64,000 nt of DNA from contig DASSKK010000015.1 of NCBI GenBank assembly GCA_035690495.1, forward strand, positions 1-64,000. The letters are read 5' to 3'. Below, piece after piece: positions 15,142 to 23,106 of this stretch. The stretch's first letter is position 1; every line of letters starts with the position of its first letter. This stretch comes from DASSKK01 sp035690495. Its GTDB lineage: Bacteria > Actinomycetota > Actinomycetes > Propionibacteriales > Nocardioidaceae. The notes beneath the pieces were generated by a model. The model did not search any database, was not told the origin of the DNA, and saw only the letters and a list, made by a program, of their open reading frames with translations. A program made the translations under genes and the position numbers.

Positions 15142-15921
15142 CTACGACTGGGCTCGCGGCTCCGCGGCCTTACGAAGCCGAGCCGCCACGGACGAGAGGA
15201 GCCCATCGACTGCCGATTCATCAAGCGACGCGTCCTCCCCGCACCGAAGAGCCACTGCCGCATCGATCAAGGCCGTGTCAAGCCAACGAGCACGAGCCCA
15301 GGCTGCACCCTCCAACTTCGACCCGAGCACGTCCACAGCAGCGAACCTCCAAGCCCTGCAAGCGTTCAGGACTGAGTAGAGGGTCGCCTTCTCGTGATCG
15401 CGATGCCATGCCATGGACTCATACATGGCTTCCAGGAGCGCGCCACGAGGGACGTCAGCGAACACTTTCCACGGCGCCGGCCCGCTGATCACGAGGCCGG
15501 ACCGGTGTGCGATTGCCCGATCCAGCACATACCAGAAGCCAGCCTCGGCTGTTGCGTCCATGTGCACCGCCGTAGGCATGCGAGGTCCGCCGTTGGCATT
15601 GACCTCGAAGGCGGCACCGGCGGGACGTGACCTCGCGATCTCCTGGCGATAGAGAGTGAACTCCAAGCCGCGGGCTGGACATACTGCGCTCGCCTCGACG
15701 ACGGCTGACGCCACAGATTGCCTCTGTGGATCGGTAAGTGCGGCGCTCGATACGGCGGCTATGTCGATGTCGCTCTCGCCGGGGACATAGCCTCCCAACG
15801 CCACAGAGCCGACGAAGTACACGCCGACGACATCCTCGCCGAGAGCGCGAATCAGAGCCTCGGCTACTTGGTCACCGAACACGGCGACTTCGGGAAAGGG
15901 CACCCTGCCATCATCAGGCAT
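15142..15921 (-). CDS. Aminoglycoside-adenylyltransferase-like nucleotidyltransferase
   Basis: The 259-residue protein has the nucleotidyltransferase core G-V-Y-F-V-G-S-V-A-L-G-G-Y-V-P-G-E-S-D-I-D near residue 35, the G-S-x10-D-x-D signature of ANT-type enzymes, then a helical C-terminal domain (A-L-L-E-A-M-Y-E-S-M-A-W-H-R) like that of streptomycin/spectinomycin adenylyltransferases and their chromosomal DUF4111 relatives. Chromosomal members often have no proven drug substrate, so resistance is not claimed. ATG 15921 opens M-P-D-D-G-R-V-P-F-P; a longer frame upstream to 16050 is of low-complexity composition. It stands alone beside the toxin-antitoxin area. Confidence 0.7.
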   Translation of the reverse strand: MPDDGRVPFPEVAVFGDQVAEALIRALGEDVVGVYFVGSVALGGYVPGESDIDIAAVSSAALTDPQRQSVASAVVEASAVCPARGLEFTLYRQEIARSRPAGAAFEVNANGGPRMPTAVHMDATAEAGFWYVLDRAIAHRSGLVISGPAPWKVFADVPRGALLEAMYESMAWHRDHEKATLYSVLNACRAWRFAAVDVLGSKLEGAAWARARWLDTALIDAAVALRCGEDASLDESAVDGLLSSVAARLRKAAEPRAQS

Positions 15922-16076
15922 GCTCGAGGGACCCTCGCCGGTGCGCGACGGCCAGTTCCCGCTCCCTAAGGCACCAGGGCGCGCAGCGCGGCGCGAATAG
16001 GGAGTTCTTCCGATGTGCGGGCCTACCTCAGGGACACAGGATCGAGTCACTGAACAGATCCAAGCCTGAGGAGATC

Positions 16077-16283
16077 ATGATGCACGCTCAGCTCAACTCG
16101 CTGATGTTGGAACCGTACGCGCACGCCGAGATGGACTACCGACGCGAGCGGATCATGCGCAGCTACCCGCGCCGGTCGCGCGTTCAAGCCCGGCAAGGCA
16201 GTCAAAGCCGGCTCCGGCTGCGGCGCCTACGGCACCTGCCGTGGCCGCGGCGCAGGACACGGCAGCATGCCGCCATCGCGTGA
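16077..16283 (+). CDS. Small basic protein coupled to the LuxR-type regulator
   Basis: The 68-residue product starts M-M-H-A-Q-L-N-S-L-M-L-E-P-Y-A-H-A-E-M-D-Y and ends with an arginine-rich half (R-L-R-L-R-R-L-R-H-L-P-W-P-R-R-R). GAGGAG at 16068-16073 gives good spacing to the second ATG at 16080, so the true start may be one codon later. Its TGA overlaps the GTG of the regulator (GTGA), which indicates translational coupling and argues that the frame is real. I do not recognise a family; a role as leader or partner of the regulator is only a guess. Confidence 0.6.
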   Translation: MMHAQLNSLMLEPYAHAEMDYRRERIMRSYPRRSRVQARQGSQSRLRLRRLRHLPWPRRRTRQHAAIA

Positions 16284-19282
16284 GTATGCCTGCGTCGGTG
16301 CTCGATCCGATAATGGGCTGCGTGGCCCTGGACCCGGACAGCATCGTCCCGATCGTCGGCCGCGACCGTGAGCTCGCCCAGCTTGCAGCCCGCCTGGGGC
16401 TGGAGGGGCAGCCACGGTCGCGTTCGGTGCTCCTCGCCGGCGACGCCGGCGTCGGCAAGACCCGGCTGATCGCCGAGCTGGTGGCCCGTGCCGAGAAGGA
16501 AGGATGGCTGACCCTTGTCGGGCATTGTCTCGACTTCGGCGACAGCGCCTTGCCGTACCTCCCCTTCTCGGAGGTGCTCGGTCGCCTGGCCCAGCTCGAC
16601 CCCGACCGCGTCCGCGCGCTCGCGGAGTCGCATCCCGCACTGACCCACCTCCAACCGGGACGACGCCTGCTGTCCGATCCCGACGCCGACGCCACCCTCG
16701 TCCCTGCTGGCACGGATGTGTCCCGTGCGGACATCTTCGAGGCGACTCACGACACACTCGAGGAGCTCGGCAGCGTCGGCCCGGTGCTGCTGGTGATCGA
16801 GGACGCGCACTGGGCCGACCCGTCCACCCGCGACCTGGTGCGTTTCCTGTTCACCCGGGGTTTCGGCGGGCCGGTGTCGGTGGTCGTCTCCTACCGCTCC
16901 GACGACCTGCACCGCCGGCATCCGTTGCGCGCGGCGGTCGCCGAGTGGGTGCGGCTGCCCGGGGTGCATCGCGTGCAGCTCGACCCGCTGGGTGACGACG
17001 ACGTGCGCCACCTCGTCCGAGCCCTGCACCGCGGCTCGATCCCCCGCACGGACGTGGAGGCGATCGTGCGTCGCGCGGACGGCAACGCGTTCTTCGCCGA
17101 AGAGCTGGTGCTGGCCGCCGAGCTCGATGCGGACGGGCACGGGCGGCTCCCCGACGACCTCGCCGACCTGCTGCTCGTGCGGCTGGACCGCCTCGACGAG
17201 CAGGCCAGGCGGGTCGTGCGGGCGGCGGCTTGCGCGGGACGCCGGGTCTCGCACGAGCAGCTCGCCGAAGTCGTGGACATGACCGGCGACGCCCTGGAGA
17301 GCTCGCTGCGCACCGCCGTGGACTCCAACGTGCTGGTGCGGCGAGGCTCGGACGGCTACGCGTTCCGCCACGCTCTGCTCGCTGAGGCCGTCTACGCCGA
17401 CACGCTGCCCGGGGAACGCTTCCGGCTGCACTCGGCGTACGTCGAGGCGCTGCGGTCCCGCAGGGTGGCGGGCACCGCGGCCGAGCTCGCCCGTCACGCC
17501 TTAGCCGCCGGCGACGGGCCCACCGCGGTGACCGCGAGCATCCAGGCGGCCCGCGACGCGATGGCGGTCGGCGGTCCCGACGAGGCCGCGCGCCACTACC
17601 AGACTGCCTTGGAGCTGCTCGCCACGCAGAAGGGGCACGTCGAAGGGGTGGACACCGTCGAGCTCGTGCTCCGGGCCGGTGAGGCGGTGACCGCCTCGGG
17701 GCGGCCTAGCCGCGCCGCCAAGCTGGTTGCCGCCCACGTCGACGACCTCCCGGACGGGGCCCCTGCCGCGGACCGGGTGCGGCTGCTGACCGCTGCGGCG
17801 AATGCCGTGATGCTCACCGACAATCCCGAGGGCGCAGCCGAGACCACGTCGCAGGCACTGGCATTGGTGGGCGAGGAGCCCACGGCTTTGCGCGCAGAGG
17901 TGCTCGCCGCTCATGCCCGCTCCCATGCCTATCTCGGCCGCGACGACGAGGCCGCCGGGTTCGCGGTCGAGGCGATGACGATCGCTCAGAAGCTCGATCT
18001 CCCGAGCGTGACGTCAGACGCGACCACCACGCTGGCCGGCATCGACCAGCGTTCCGGCGACCCCGACGCGGCGGAGCACGCGCTGAGGCAGATCGTCATG
18101 CAGGCGCAGACCGACGGCGATGTCGAGGCGCAGATGCGCAGTTTCGGTCTGATCGGGCTGCTCTACCACGAGGCGGGCGACTTGGCCGCGGCCCGTGAGC
18201 AGTTCGGGCGCGCGTCGGCGATCGCGGAGCAGTCCAACCGGATCTGGTCGCCGTACGGCTTCGACGGCCGGTTGCTGGGCGCCCTCACCGACTACCAGCG
18301 CGGAGAATGGGACGCCGCCCTCGTCTCCACGCAGGTGACCGGAACGGCGCCGCCGGTTGCCGACGCCCAGCTGGCTGCGGTGCAGATGGCGGTGTACGCC
18401 GGACGCGGCGACGACGCTGTCCTGGATCTGCTCACGAGCACCGAGCCGCTGTGGCCGCGGGACGGCCTGCTCGCGATCACCTCGGGGGCGGCTGCCATCG
18501 ACAGATACGGCGACCGTGGTGAGACCGGCGCGATGCTGGCACTGCACGAGCGGCTCGTCGACGTCGTCGGCAGCGCCTGGTCGGGCTATTACCAGGCCCG
18601 CATCCGGCTGTCCGCACTGGTGCTCGGCCAGCTGGCGAATGCCGCAGCCGCATTGCCGGCGGCCGAGCGGGGCGAGCTGATGACCAGGGTGGCGGCACTC
18701 GTCGAGGCCGTTGACGGCGTGCGGAAGCGGCTGGCCACCCGGCGCCGGCCGTTCGGCCCCGAGGGCCGGGCCTGGTTCGCTCGCGTCGACGCGGAGCACC
18801 TGCGGCTGCGCTGGCTCGCCGGCGAGGACTCGCCAGAGGTCGACGAGCTGGTCGCTGCCTGGGAGCAGGCCGTCGACCTCTTCGAGGACGCGGGCCAGCC
18901 GTTCGAGCTGGCCAGGTCACGAGCGCGACTCGGATCGACGCTCCGCGCAGCCGGCCGGACGACGGAGGCGCGCTCCCTCATGGACGCGGCGCGGAAGACC
19001 GCCAGGGAGCTGGGAGCCGAACCACTGCTGGCCGAGCTCCGCGCGCTCGGTTCCACGAGGACCCGCTCCGCGACGTCCGCTGATGCGGCGGCGCTCACGA
19101 GTCGCGAGAGCGAGATCCTCGCGCTCGTCGCGCAGGGGCGCAGCAACGGCGAGATCGCCCGGCAGCTGTTCATCAGCGTCAAGACGGTCAGCGTGCACGT
19201 GTCGAACATCCTGGCCAAGCTCGGCGCCGCGGGCCGGACCGAGGCGGCCGCGATCGCCCGCCGGGACAATCTGGTGCCCTAA
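16280..19282 (+). CDS. LAL-type LuxR regulator with AAA ATPase domain
   Basis: This 1000-residue protein has an N-terminal ATPase module: P-I-V-G-R-D-R-E-L sensor entry, Walker A G-D-A-G-V-G-K-T at 54-61, Walker B L-L-V-I-E-D-A-H-W-A-D near 170. A long helical middle with TPR-like repeats follows, then a LuxR helix-turn-helix in the last 60 residues (L-T-S-R-E-S-E-I-L-A-L-V-A-Q-G-R-S-N-G-E). Such large ATP-binding LuxR regulators (LAL, MalT-like) bind a small ligand through the middle part and activate nearby genes. I chose GTG 16280 because it overlaps the small upstream gene's stop; ATG 16286 is also possible. Its stop overlaps the convergent diguanylate cyclase stop. Confidence 0.88.
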   Translation: MSMPASVLDPIMGCVALDPDSIVPIVGRDRELAQLAARLGLEGQPRSRSVLLAGDAGVGKTRLIAELVARAEKEGWLTLVGHCLDFGDSALPYLPFSEVLGRLAQLDPDRVRALAESHPALTHLQPGRRLLSDPDADATLVPAGTDVSRADIFEATHDTLEELGSVGPVLLVIEDAHWADPSTRDLVRFLFTRGFGGPVSVVVSYRSDDLHRRHPLRAAVAEWVRLPGVHRVQLDPLGDDDVRHLVRALHRGSIPRTDVEAIVRRADGNAFFAEELVLAAELDADGHGRLPDDLADLLLVRLDRLDEQARRVVRAAACAGRRVSHEQLAEVVDMTGDALESSLRTAVDSNVLVRRGSDGYAFRHALLAEAVYADTLPGERFRLHSAYVEALRSRRVAGTAAELARHALAAGDGPTAVTASIQAARDAMAVGGPDEAARHYQTALELLATQKGHVEGVDTVELVLRAGEAVTASGRPSRAAKLVAAHVDDLPDGAPAADRVRLLTAAANAVMLTDNPEGAAETTSQALALVGEEPTALRAEVLAAHARSHAYLGRDDEAAGFAVEAMTIAQKLDLPSVTSDATTTLAGIDQRSGDPDAAEHALRQIVMQAQTDGDVEAQMRSFGLIGLLYHEAGDLAAAREQFGRASAIAEQSNRIWSPYGFDGRLLGALTDYQRGEWDAALVSTQVTGTAPPVADAQLAAVQMAVYAGRGDDAVLDLLTSTEPLWPRDGLLAITSGAAAIDRYGDRGETGAMLALHERLVDVVGSAWSGYYQARIRLSALVLGQLANAAAALPAAERGELMTRVAALVEAVDGVRKRLATRRRPFGPEGRAWFARVDAEHLRLRWLAGEDSPEVDELVAAWEQAVDLFEDAGQPFELARSRARLGSTLRAAGRTTEARSLMDAARKTARELGAEPLLAELRALGSTRTRSATSADAAALTSRESEILALVAQGRSNGEIARQLFISVKTVSVHVSNILAKLGAAGRTEAAAIARRDNLVP

Positions 19283-20892
19283 CCGGTCCGCTCTCGTTCG
19301 CGGTGCCGGCCGTGCTTGGCGGCGTACATCGTCCGGTCCGCAGCGTCGAGCAGGCCGGAGACCGGGACCTCGGGGCCGGTGGTGGCCACGCCCACACTGG
19401 CCCGCAGGCGGACCACGTCCCCGGATGCGTCGATCGCGATCTCGTCGATCGCTGCGCGGACCCTGGCGGCCAGGCCCTTGCCGGCCTCGCGATCGGTGCC
19501 GCGTGCGAGCACCACGAACTCGTCGCCGCCCAGCCTGGCCACCACGTCGGCGGTGCGGGCGGTGGTCCGCACCTTGGCCGCCACCGCGCGGAGCACCTCG
19601 TCGCCCAGCACGTGGCCGTGGGTGTCGTTGACGGCCTTGAAGTCGTCGAGATCGATCAGCAGCAGCGTGGTGGGCGAGCCTGCCGCCGAGGAGCCGCCCG
19701 CCTCCGCCAGCAATGCCTCCTGGAGGGCGTCGTCGAGCGCGCGCCGGTTGCCGACCCCGGTCAGCGGATCCTCACGCGCCGCCCGCTGGGCGGTGAGGAT
19801 GTCGTGGTGCATCCGCTCGACCTCGAGAGCGGTGCGGGCGCCGTGCAGGGTGCTGAGCCGCTGCTGCCACATCACCCGCGAGAGCATCCGCGCGTAGTCG
19901 CGTCCGTCCCGGGCACCCGGGATCCCCGTCTCGGACTCCATCTCGACCAGCAGCCAGCGCGCACTGGCCTCGACCTGCCAGTCCCCGGCGGCACTCGAGT
20001 GCCTGGTCGCCTCCCGGATCGTGGCGAGTGCCTCCTCGCGGCGGCCGGTCCGCCACAGCGCCCTGGCCAGCGCGCATCCGACCACGGCTCGCCCTCCCTG
20101 GTGGTCGGCGTGGTCCGGGCTCTCGTACGCCGCCCGCAGCTCGGGGATAGCCGCTTCCGCCGAGCCCCGGGGACGGGAGCACAGCTCCACCGCACGGGCG
20201 GAGGCAAGCATGCTCGTGGACTCGAGCCGCTCCGCCTCGGCGACCGCCTGCTCGGCGTACTCGTGGCCGCACGCCCGATGCTGCTCGACCTGTAGCTCGG
20301 AGTCCTCCTCGGGTCGCGCCCGCTCGAGCTCGTCGGCCCATCTCAGGTGCAGCTCCGCCAGGTTCATCGCGTCGATGAGCCTGGCGTCGGCGAGCGGTAT
20401 CGGGTCTCCCTCTGCGCGTGCGGCCTGCTCGAGCCGCGGTTCGGCCAGCTCGTACAGGCGCAGCTCGAGGTAGCAGTACCCGAGGCCGGTGGCCGCCCAG
20501 CCCGCCAGCCCGTCGTCTGCGTCGTCCTGGCACTCGCCGAGCTCGACCTCTGCCCGGGCCAGGTCCAGCAGCGCCTTCTCCACCTCTCCCTCGCGGACCC
20601 GGGCCAGTGCCCGCACCGTCAGCGCATTGGCCGTCCAGCCATGGGACCGGGCCTGCTTGGCGAGCGTGAGGCAGCGGTCGGCGGCGACCACCTGGCCGGT
20701 GACGTTGCCCCGGATGTGCTCGGTGGTCGCCACGGCGTACCACAGGCTCGCCTGCTGGGCGGGCGGCGCGAGCACGGCGGCCGCGTAGGAGCGCTGCGCG
20801 ACCTCCATCGCCGCGTCGGCATCGCCGTGCTGGGCCAGCATCATCACCTGTGCCGCCGTCTGGGAGAGCACCACGTCATGATCGTGACGCAT
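19279..20892 (-). CDS. Diguanylate cyclase with N-terminal TPR-like repeats
   Basis: GGDEF proteins make cyclic di-GMP from two GTP. The C-terminal domain has D-P-L-T-G-V-G-N-R-R, L-L-I-D-L-D-D-F-K-A-V-N-D-T-H-G-H and R-L-G-G-D-E-F, all intact, with an R-T-A-D product-inhibition site exactly five residues before G-G-D-E-F. The first 350 residues are helical pairs with alanine/leucine spacing like TPR repeats, not a membrane or PAS sensor, so the input is probably protein binding. The 537-residue start at ATG 20892 is the first good one; no Shine-Dalgarno is clear. It is convergent with the LuxR regulator and divergent from the P450. Confidence 0.9.
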   Translation of the reverse strand: MRHDHDVVLSQTAAQVMMLAQHGDADAAMEVAQRSYAAAVLAPPAQQASLWYAVATTEHIRGNVTGQVVAADRCLTLAKQARSHGWTANALTVRALARVREGEVEKALLDLARAEVELGECQDDADDGLAGWAATGLGYCYLELRLYELAEPRLEQAARAEGDPIPLADARLIDAMNLAELHLRWADELERARPEEDSELQVEQHRACGHEYAEQAVAEAERLESTSMLASARAVELCSRPRGSAEAAIPELRAAYESPDHADHQGGRAVVGCALARALWRTGRREEALATIREATRHSSAAGDWQVEASARWLLVEMESETGIPGARDGRDYARMLSRVMWQQRLSTLHGARTALEVERMHHDILTAQRAAREDPLTGVGNRRALDDALQEALLAEAGGSSAAGSPTTLLLIDLDDFKAVNDTHGHVLGDEVLRAVAAKVRTTARTADVVARLGGDEFVVLARGTDREAGKGLAARVRAAIDEIAIDASGDVVRLRASVGVATTGPEVPVSGLLDAADRTMYAAKHGRHRERERTG

Positions 20893-20948
20893 CCGGGGGG
20901 TCGCGGGGCGGATTCCGTCGAACCCGGCCGCGCATCTTCGCCGGGCCC

Positions 20949-20976
20949 TTGACCAGCGCGGGCATACCCGTAGTAT
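20949..20976 (+). promoter_or_regulatory. Promoter of the P450 gene
   Basis: TTGACC (20949-20954), a 16-nt spacer and TAGTAT (20971-20976) form a good housekeeping-type promoter 42 bp before the P450 ATG. It is the cleanest -35/-10 pair I saw in the window. Confidence 0.65.
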
Positions 20977-20977
20977 C

Positions 20978-20992
20978 TGAAACAGGTTCTCA
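20978..20992. promoter_or_regulatory. Operator-like palindrome over the P450 transcription start
   Basis: TGAAACAGGTTCTCA directly after the -10 box contains AAC-AG-GTT, close to the T-n-n-AAC-n-n-GTT-n-n-A type bound by TetR-family lipid and steroid regulators such as KstR; the last symmetric base differs. A repressor bound there would block the promoter. No TetR gene is adjacent. Confidence 0.45.
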
Positions 20993-21017
20993 TTCTCTCG
21001 AGGCGAGGCGCTGGCTG

Positions 21018-22424
21018 ATGAGCGTGACCGAGGAACGGTTCGCGAAGATGCGGCCCTTCGGGGCCCGCGGAGCGGGCACGGCCGGACGGACCTCTGCCGC
21101 GGACCTTCCACCGGGGCCGCGCTGGCCGTCGCTGCTGCAGAGCATCGGGCTGGTCCGCTTCCGGCACTGGTTCGTGCCGGCGATGCATCGAAGGTACGGC
21201 GACGTCTTCTCGGTGCGCATCCTGCCCCAAGGGTCGGCGCTGGTGCTGTTCACCCGCCCCGCGCACGCCAAGGAGATCTTCGCCGGCGACCCCGAGGTCT
21301 TCCACGCCGGCAAGGGGAACGCGATCCTCGGCCCGATCATGGGCCAGCACTCCCTGCTGCTCCAGGACTCGGACGAGCACAAGCGCGCGCGAAGGATGCT
21401 GATGCCCGCCTTCAACGGGGCGGCGCTGCGTGGATACGCCTCGGTGGTCTCCGAGCTCGCCCGCGAGGAGGTCGGCAGCTGGCGCCCCGGCGTCGCCTTC
21501 CGGTCCTTGGACCGGATGAACGCGCTCACTCTCGAGGTGATCCTGCGCGTCGTGTTCGGGGTCACCGACGAGTCGCGTCTGGCGCGGCTGCGTCCGCTGG
21601 TCCGCCGGACCGTCGATGTCAACCCCGCGGTGCTGCTCGGCTGGGGGTACCCGTTCCTGCAGAGGTTCGGGCCGTGGAAGGCCACCGTGGACAACCAGCG
21701 CGCGCTGGACGAGGTGATGTACGCCGAGATCGCCGACCGCCGCGCGACCACCGACCTGGCCGAGCGCTCCGACGTACTCTCCCGGCTGTTGCGAGTCGGT
21801 CTTCCGCAATCGGCGGACCAGACCGGGGAGCGGCCGATGTCCGACGAGGAGCTGCGCGACCAGCTGGTGACGCTGCTGCTCGCCGGCCACGAGACCACGG
21901 CCACCGCGCTGTCGTGGACGCTCTACGAGCTCGGCCGCGACCCACGACAGCTGGCCCGGGCGCAGCGGGCGGCCGACGACCTCGACGACGACTACCTGGA
22001 GGCGGTGCTCAAGGAGTCGATGCGGCTGCATCCGGTGATCCCGATGGTCGTGCGCCACCTGATGGCGCCGGCGACGATCGGCGGCTGGAGTCTGCCGGCG
22101 GGCACGAACGTCGGGCCGTCGATCATCATCAGCCACGCTCGGCCCGACAACCATCCCGACCCGGGGACGTTCCGCCCCGAGCGGTTCCTCGAGGGCGAGG
22201 TCGCCACCAACACCTGGATCCCGTTCGGCGGCGGGGTGCGCCGCTGCATCGGGGCGGGATTCTCGCTGATGGAAGGGGTCGCGGTGCTGCGCGAGGTGCT
22301 CGCGCGCTTCGACGTCTCCCTTTCCGCCCGGGGCTCGGACCGTCCGCGGGTCCGCAACATCACGAGCGTGCCCGGGCGCGGCGCCCGCATCGTCACGACT
22401 CCCCGCCGAGCCGCGGGAAAGTAG
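21018..22424 (+). CDS. Cytochrome P450 monooxygenase
   Basis: The 468-residue protein carries the oxygen-binding I-helix A-G-H-E-T-T-A-T-A, the K-helix E-S-M-R-L-H-P, and the haem-thiolate loop F-G-G-G-V-R-R-C-I-G with C410 as iron ligand. The N terminus has L-P-P-G-P-R-W-P but no membrane anchor, so it is soluble and needs a ferredoxin or flavodoxin partner, none of which is nearby. Overall the pattern resembles mycobacterial CYP135/CYP138-type enzymes of unknown or lipid-related substrates. ATG 21018 fits the promoter at 20949-20976; a longer upstream frame is ruled out because it would begin before that promoter. The operator-like palindrome suggests inducible expression. Confidence 0.93.
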   Translation: MSVTEERFAKMRPFGARGAGTAGRTSAADLPPGPRWPSLLQSIGLVRFRHWFVPAMHRRYGDVFSVRILPQGSALVLFTRPAHAKEIFAGDPEVFHAGKGNAILGPIMGQHSLLLQDSDEHKRARRMLMPAFNGAALRGYASVVSELAREEVGSWRPGVAFRSLDRMNALTLEVILRVVFGVTDESRLARLRPLVRRTVDVNPAVLLGWGYPFLQRFGPWKATVDNQRALDEVMYAEIADRRATTDLAERSDVLSRLLRVGLPQSADQTGERPMSDEELRDQLVTLLLAGHETTATALSWTLYELGRDPRQLARAQRAADDLDDDYLEAVLKESMRLHPVIPMVVRHLMAPATIGGWSLPAGTNVGPSIIISHARPDNHPDPGTFRPERFLEGEVATNTWIPFGGGVRRCIGAGFSLMEGVAVLREVLARFDVSLSARGSDRPRVRNITSVPGRGARIVTTPRRAAGK

Positions 22425-22440
22425 GTGTCGAGCCGCCGAC

Positions 22441-22446
22441 TAATCT
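22441..22446 (+). promoter_or_regulatory. Candidate leaderless -10 element before the hypothetical gene
   Basis: TAATCT lies 6 nt before GTG 22453 and only 17 nt after the P450 stop, so this gene could have its own leaderless transcript as well as read-through from the P450. It supports GTG 22453 as the start. Confidence 0.45.
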
Positions 22447-22452
22447 GCGCAG

Positions 22453-23106
22453 GTGCAACCAGAGCAGGTCCCTATGCCGCCCGGGATCGCCGCCCGGCCC
22501 CGCGACGACCGGGGATATCCGGTGCTGGCGATCACGCCGTGGACGAACGGCCGGCCCGACTTCGCCGTCACCAGCCCGAGCCGGATCCTGGTGTGCGCGG
22601 TCGAACGCCGATGCTCGATATGCGGGTGCGGCCTCGGCCGCGGATCCGTCTGGCGCGTCCTTGCCGCCGACGAGGCGGCAGCCGTCCTCGCAGACCCGGA
22701 CGGCATCGAGAACGCGGCGCCGACCGTCGAGCCGCCGGGACACCGCTCGTGCATGTTGTACGCCGCCGTGGTCTGTCCGTGGCTGGCCCGGCCCAACGCC
22801 CGGCGCCGCCTCGACGCCGAGCAGCCCGGGCTCCGGATCGCCCGGGGGGCGGCGCGCGGGCGGATCGGCGAGATCGGCGGGGCGGTGGCCTGCTTCGACG
22901 CCTTCGAGTTCACCGCCGAGGAGCGGGTGCAGTTCCGCTATCGCGGCCTGCGCGAGGTCTGGCCGCACCTGTACGGCGAGGAGCACCTGCCCGCGCTGCG
23001 CGAAAGCTGCCGGACGGACGCCGACCTCCCGGCGGACACGTGTCCCCCCTGGCTGGGGACCGACGGGGCCGAGGCTCGCGACCGGGCGCAGGCCTATCTG
23101 AACTGA
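22453..23106 (+). CDS. Hypothetical protein with a zinc-ribbon-like cysteine motif
   Basis: I do not recognise a function for this 217-residue protein. It has R-R-C-S-I-C-G-C-G-L-G near residue 56 and H-R-S-C-M-L-Y-A-A-V-V-C-P-W near 98, a cysteine/histidine arrangement that could bind one metal. No signal peptide or membrane segment is seen. Similar uncharacterised proteins occur in other actinobacteria (recalled, not checked). GTG 22453 is preferred because TAATCT lies 6 nt upstream; ATG 22486 (M-P-P-G-I-A) is a possible later start. Its last 13 bp overlap the convergent lipoprotein gene. Confidence 0.65.
   Translation: MQPEQVPMPPGIAARPRDDRGYPVLAITPWTNGRPDFAVTSPSRILVCAVERRCSICGCGLGRGSVWRVLAADEAAAVLADPDGIENAAPTVEPPGHRSCMLYAAVVCPWLARPNARRRLDAEQPGLRIARGAARGRIGEIGGAVACFDAFEFTAEERVQFRYRGLREVWPHLYGEEHLPALRESCRTDADLPADTCPPWLGTDGAEARDRAQAYLN

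Noticed and set aside
15142..15921. Call of a proven aminoglycoside resistance gene
   Set aside because: The nucleotidyltransferase core fits, but chromosomal relatives often do not confer resistance, and substrate residues cannot be judged here.
12678..16280. Prophage or integrative element around the toxin-antitoxin area
   Set aside because: No integrase, transposase, phage structural gene, tRNA or clear flanking repeat was found; only scars and small modules.
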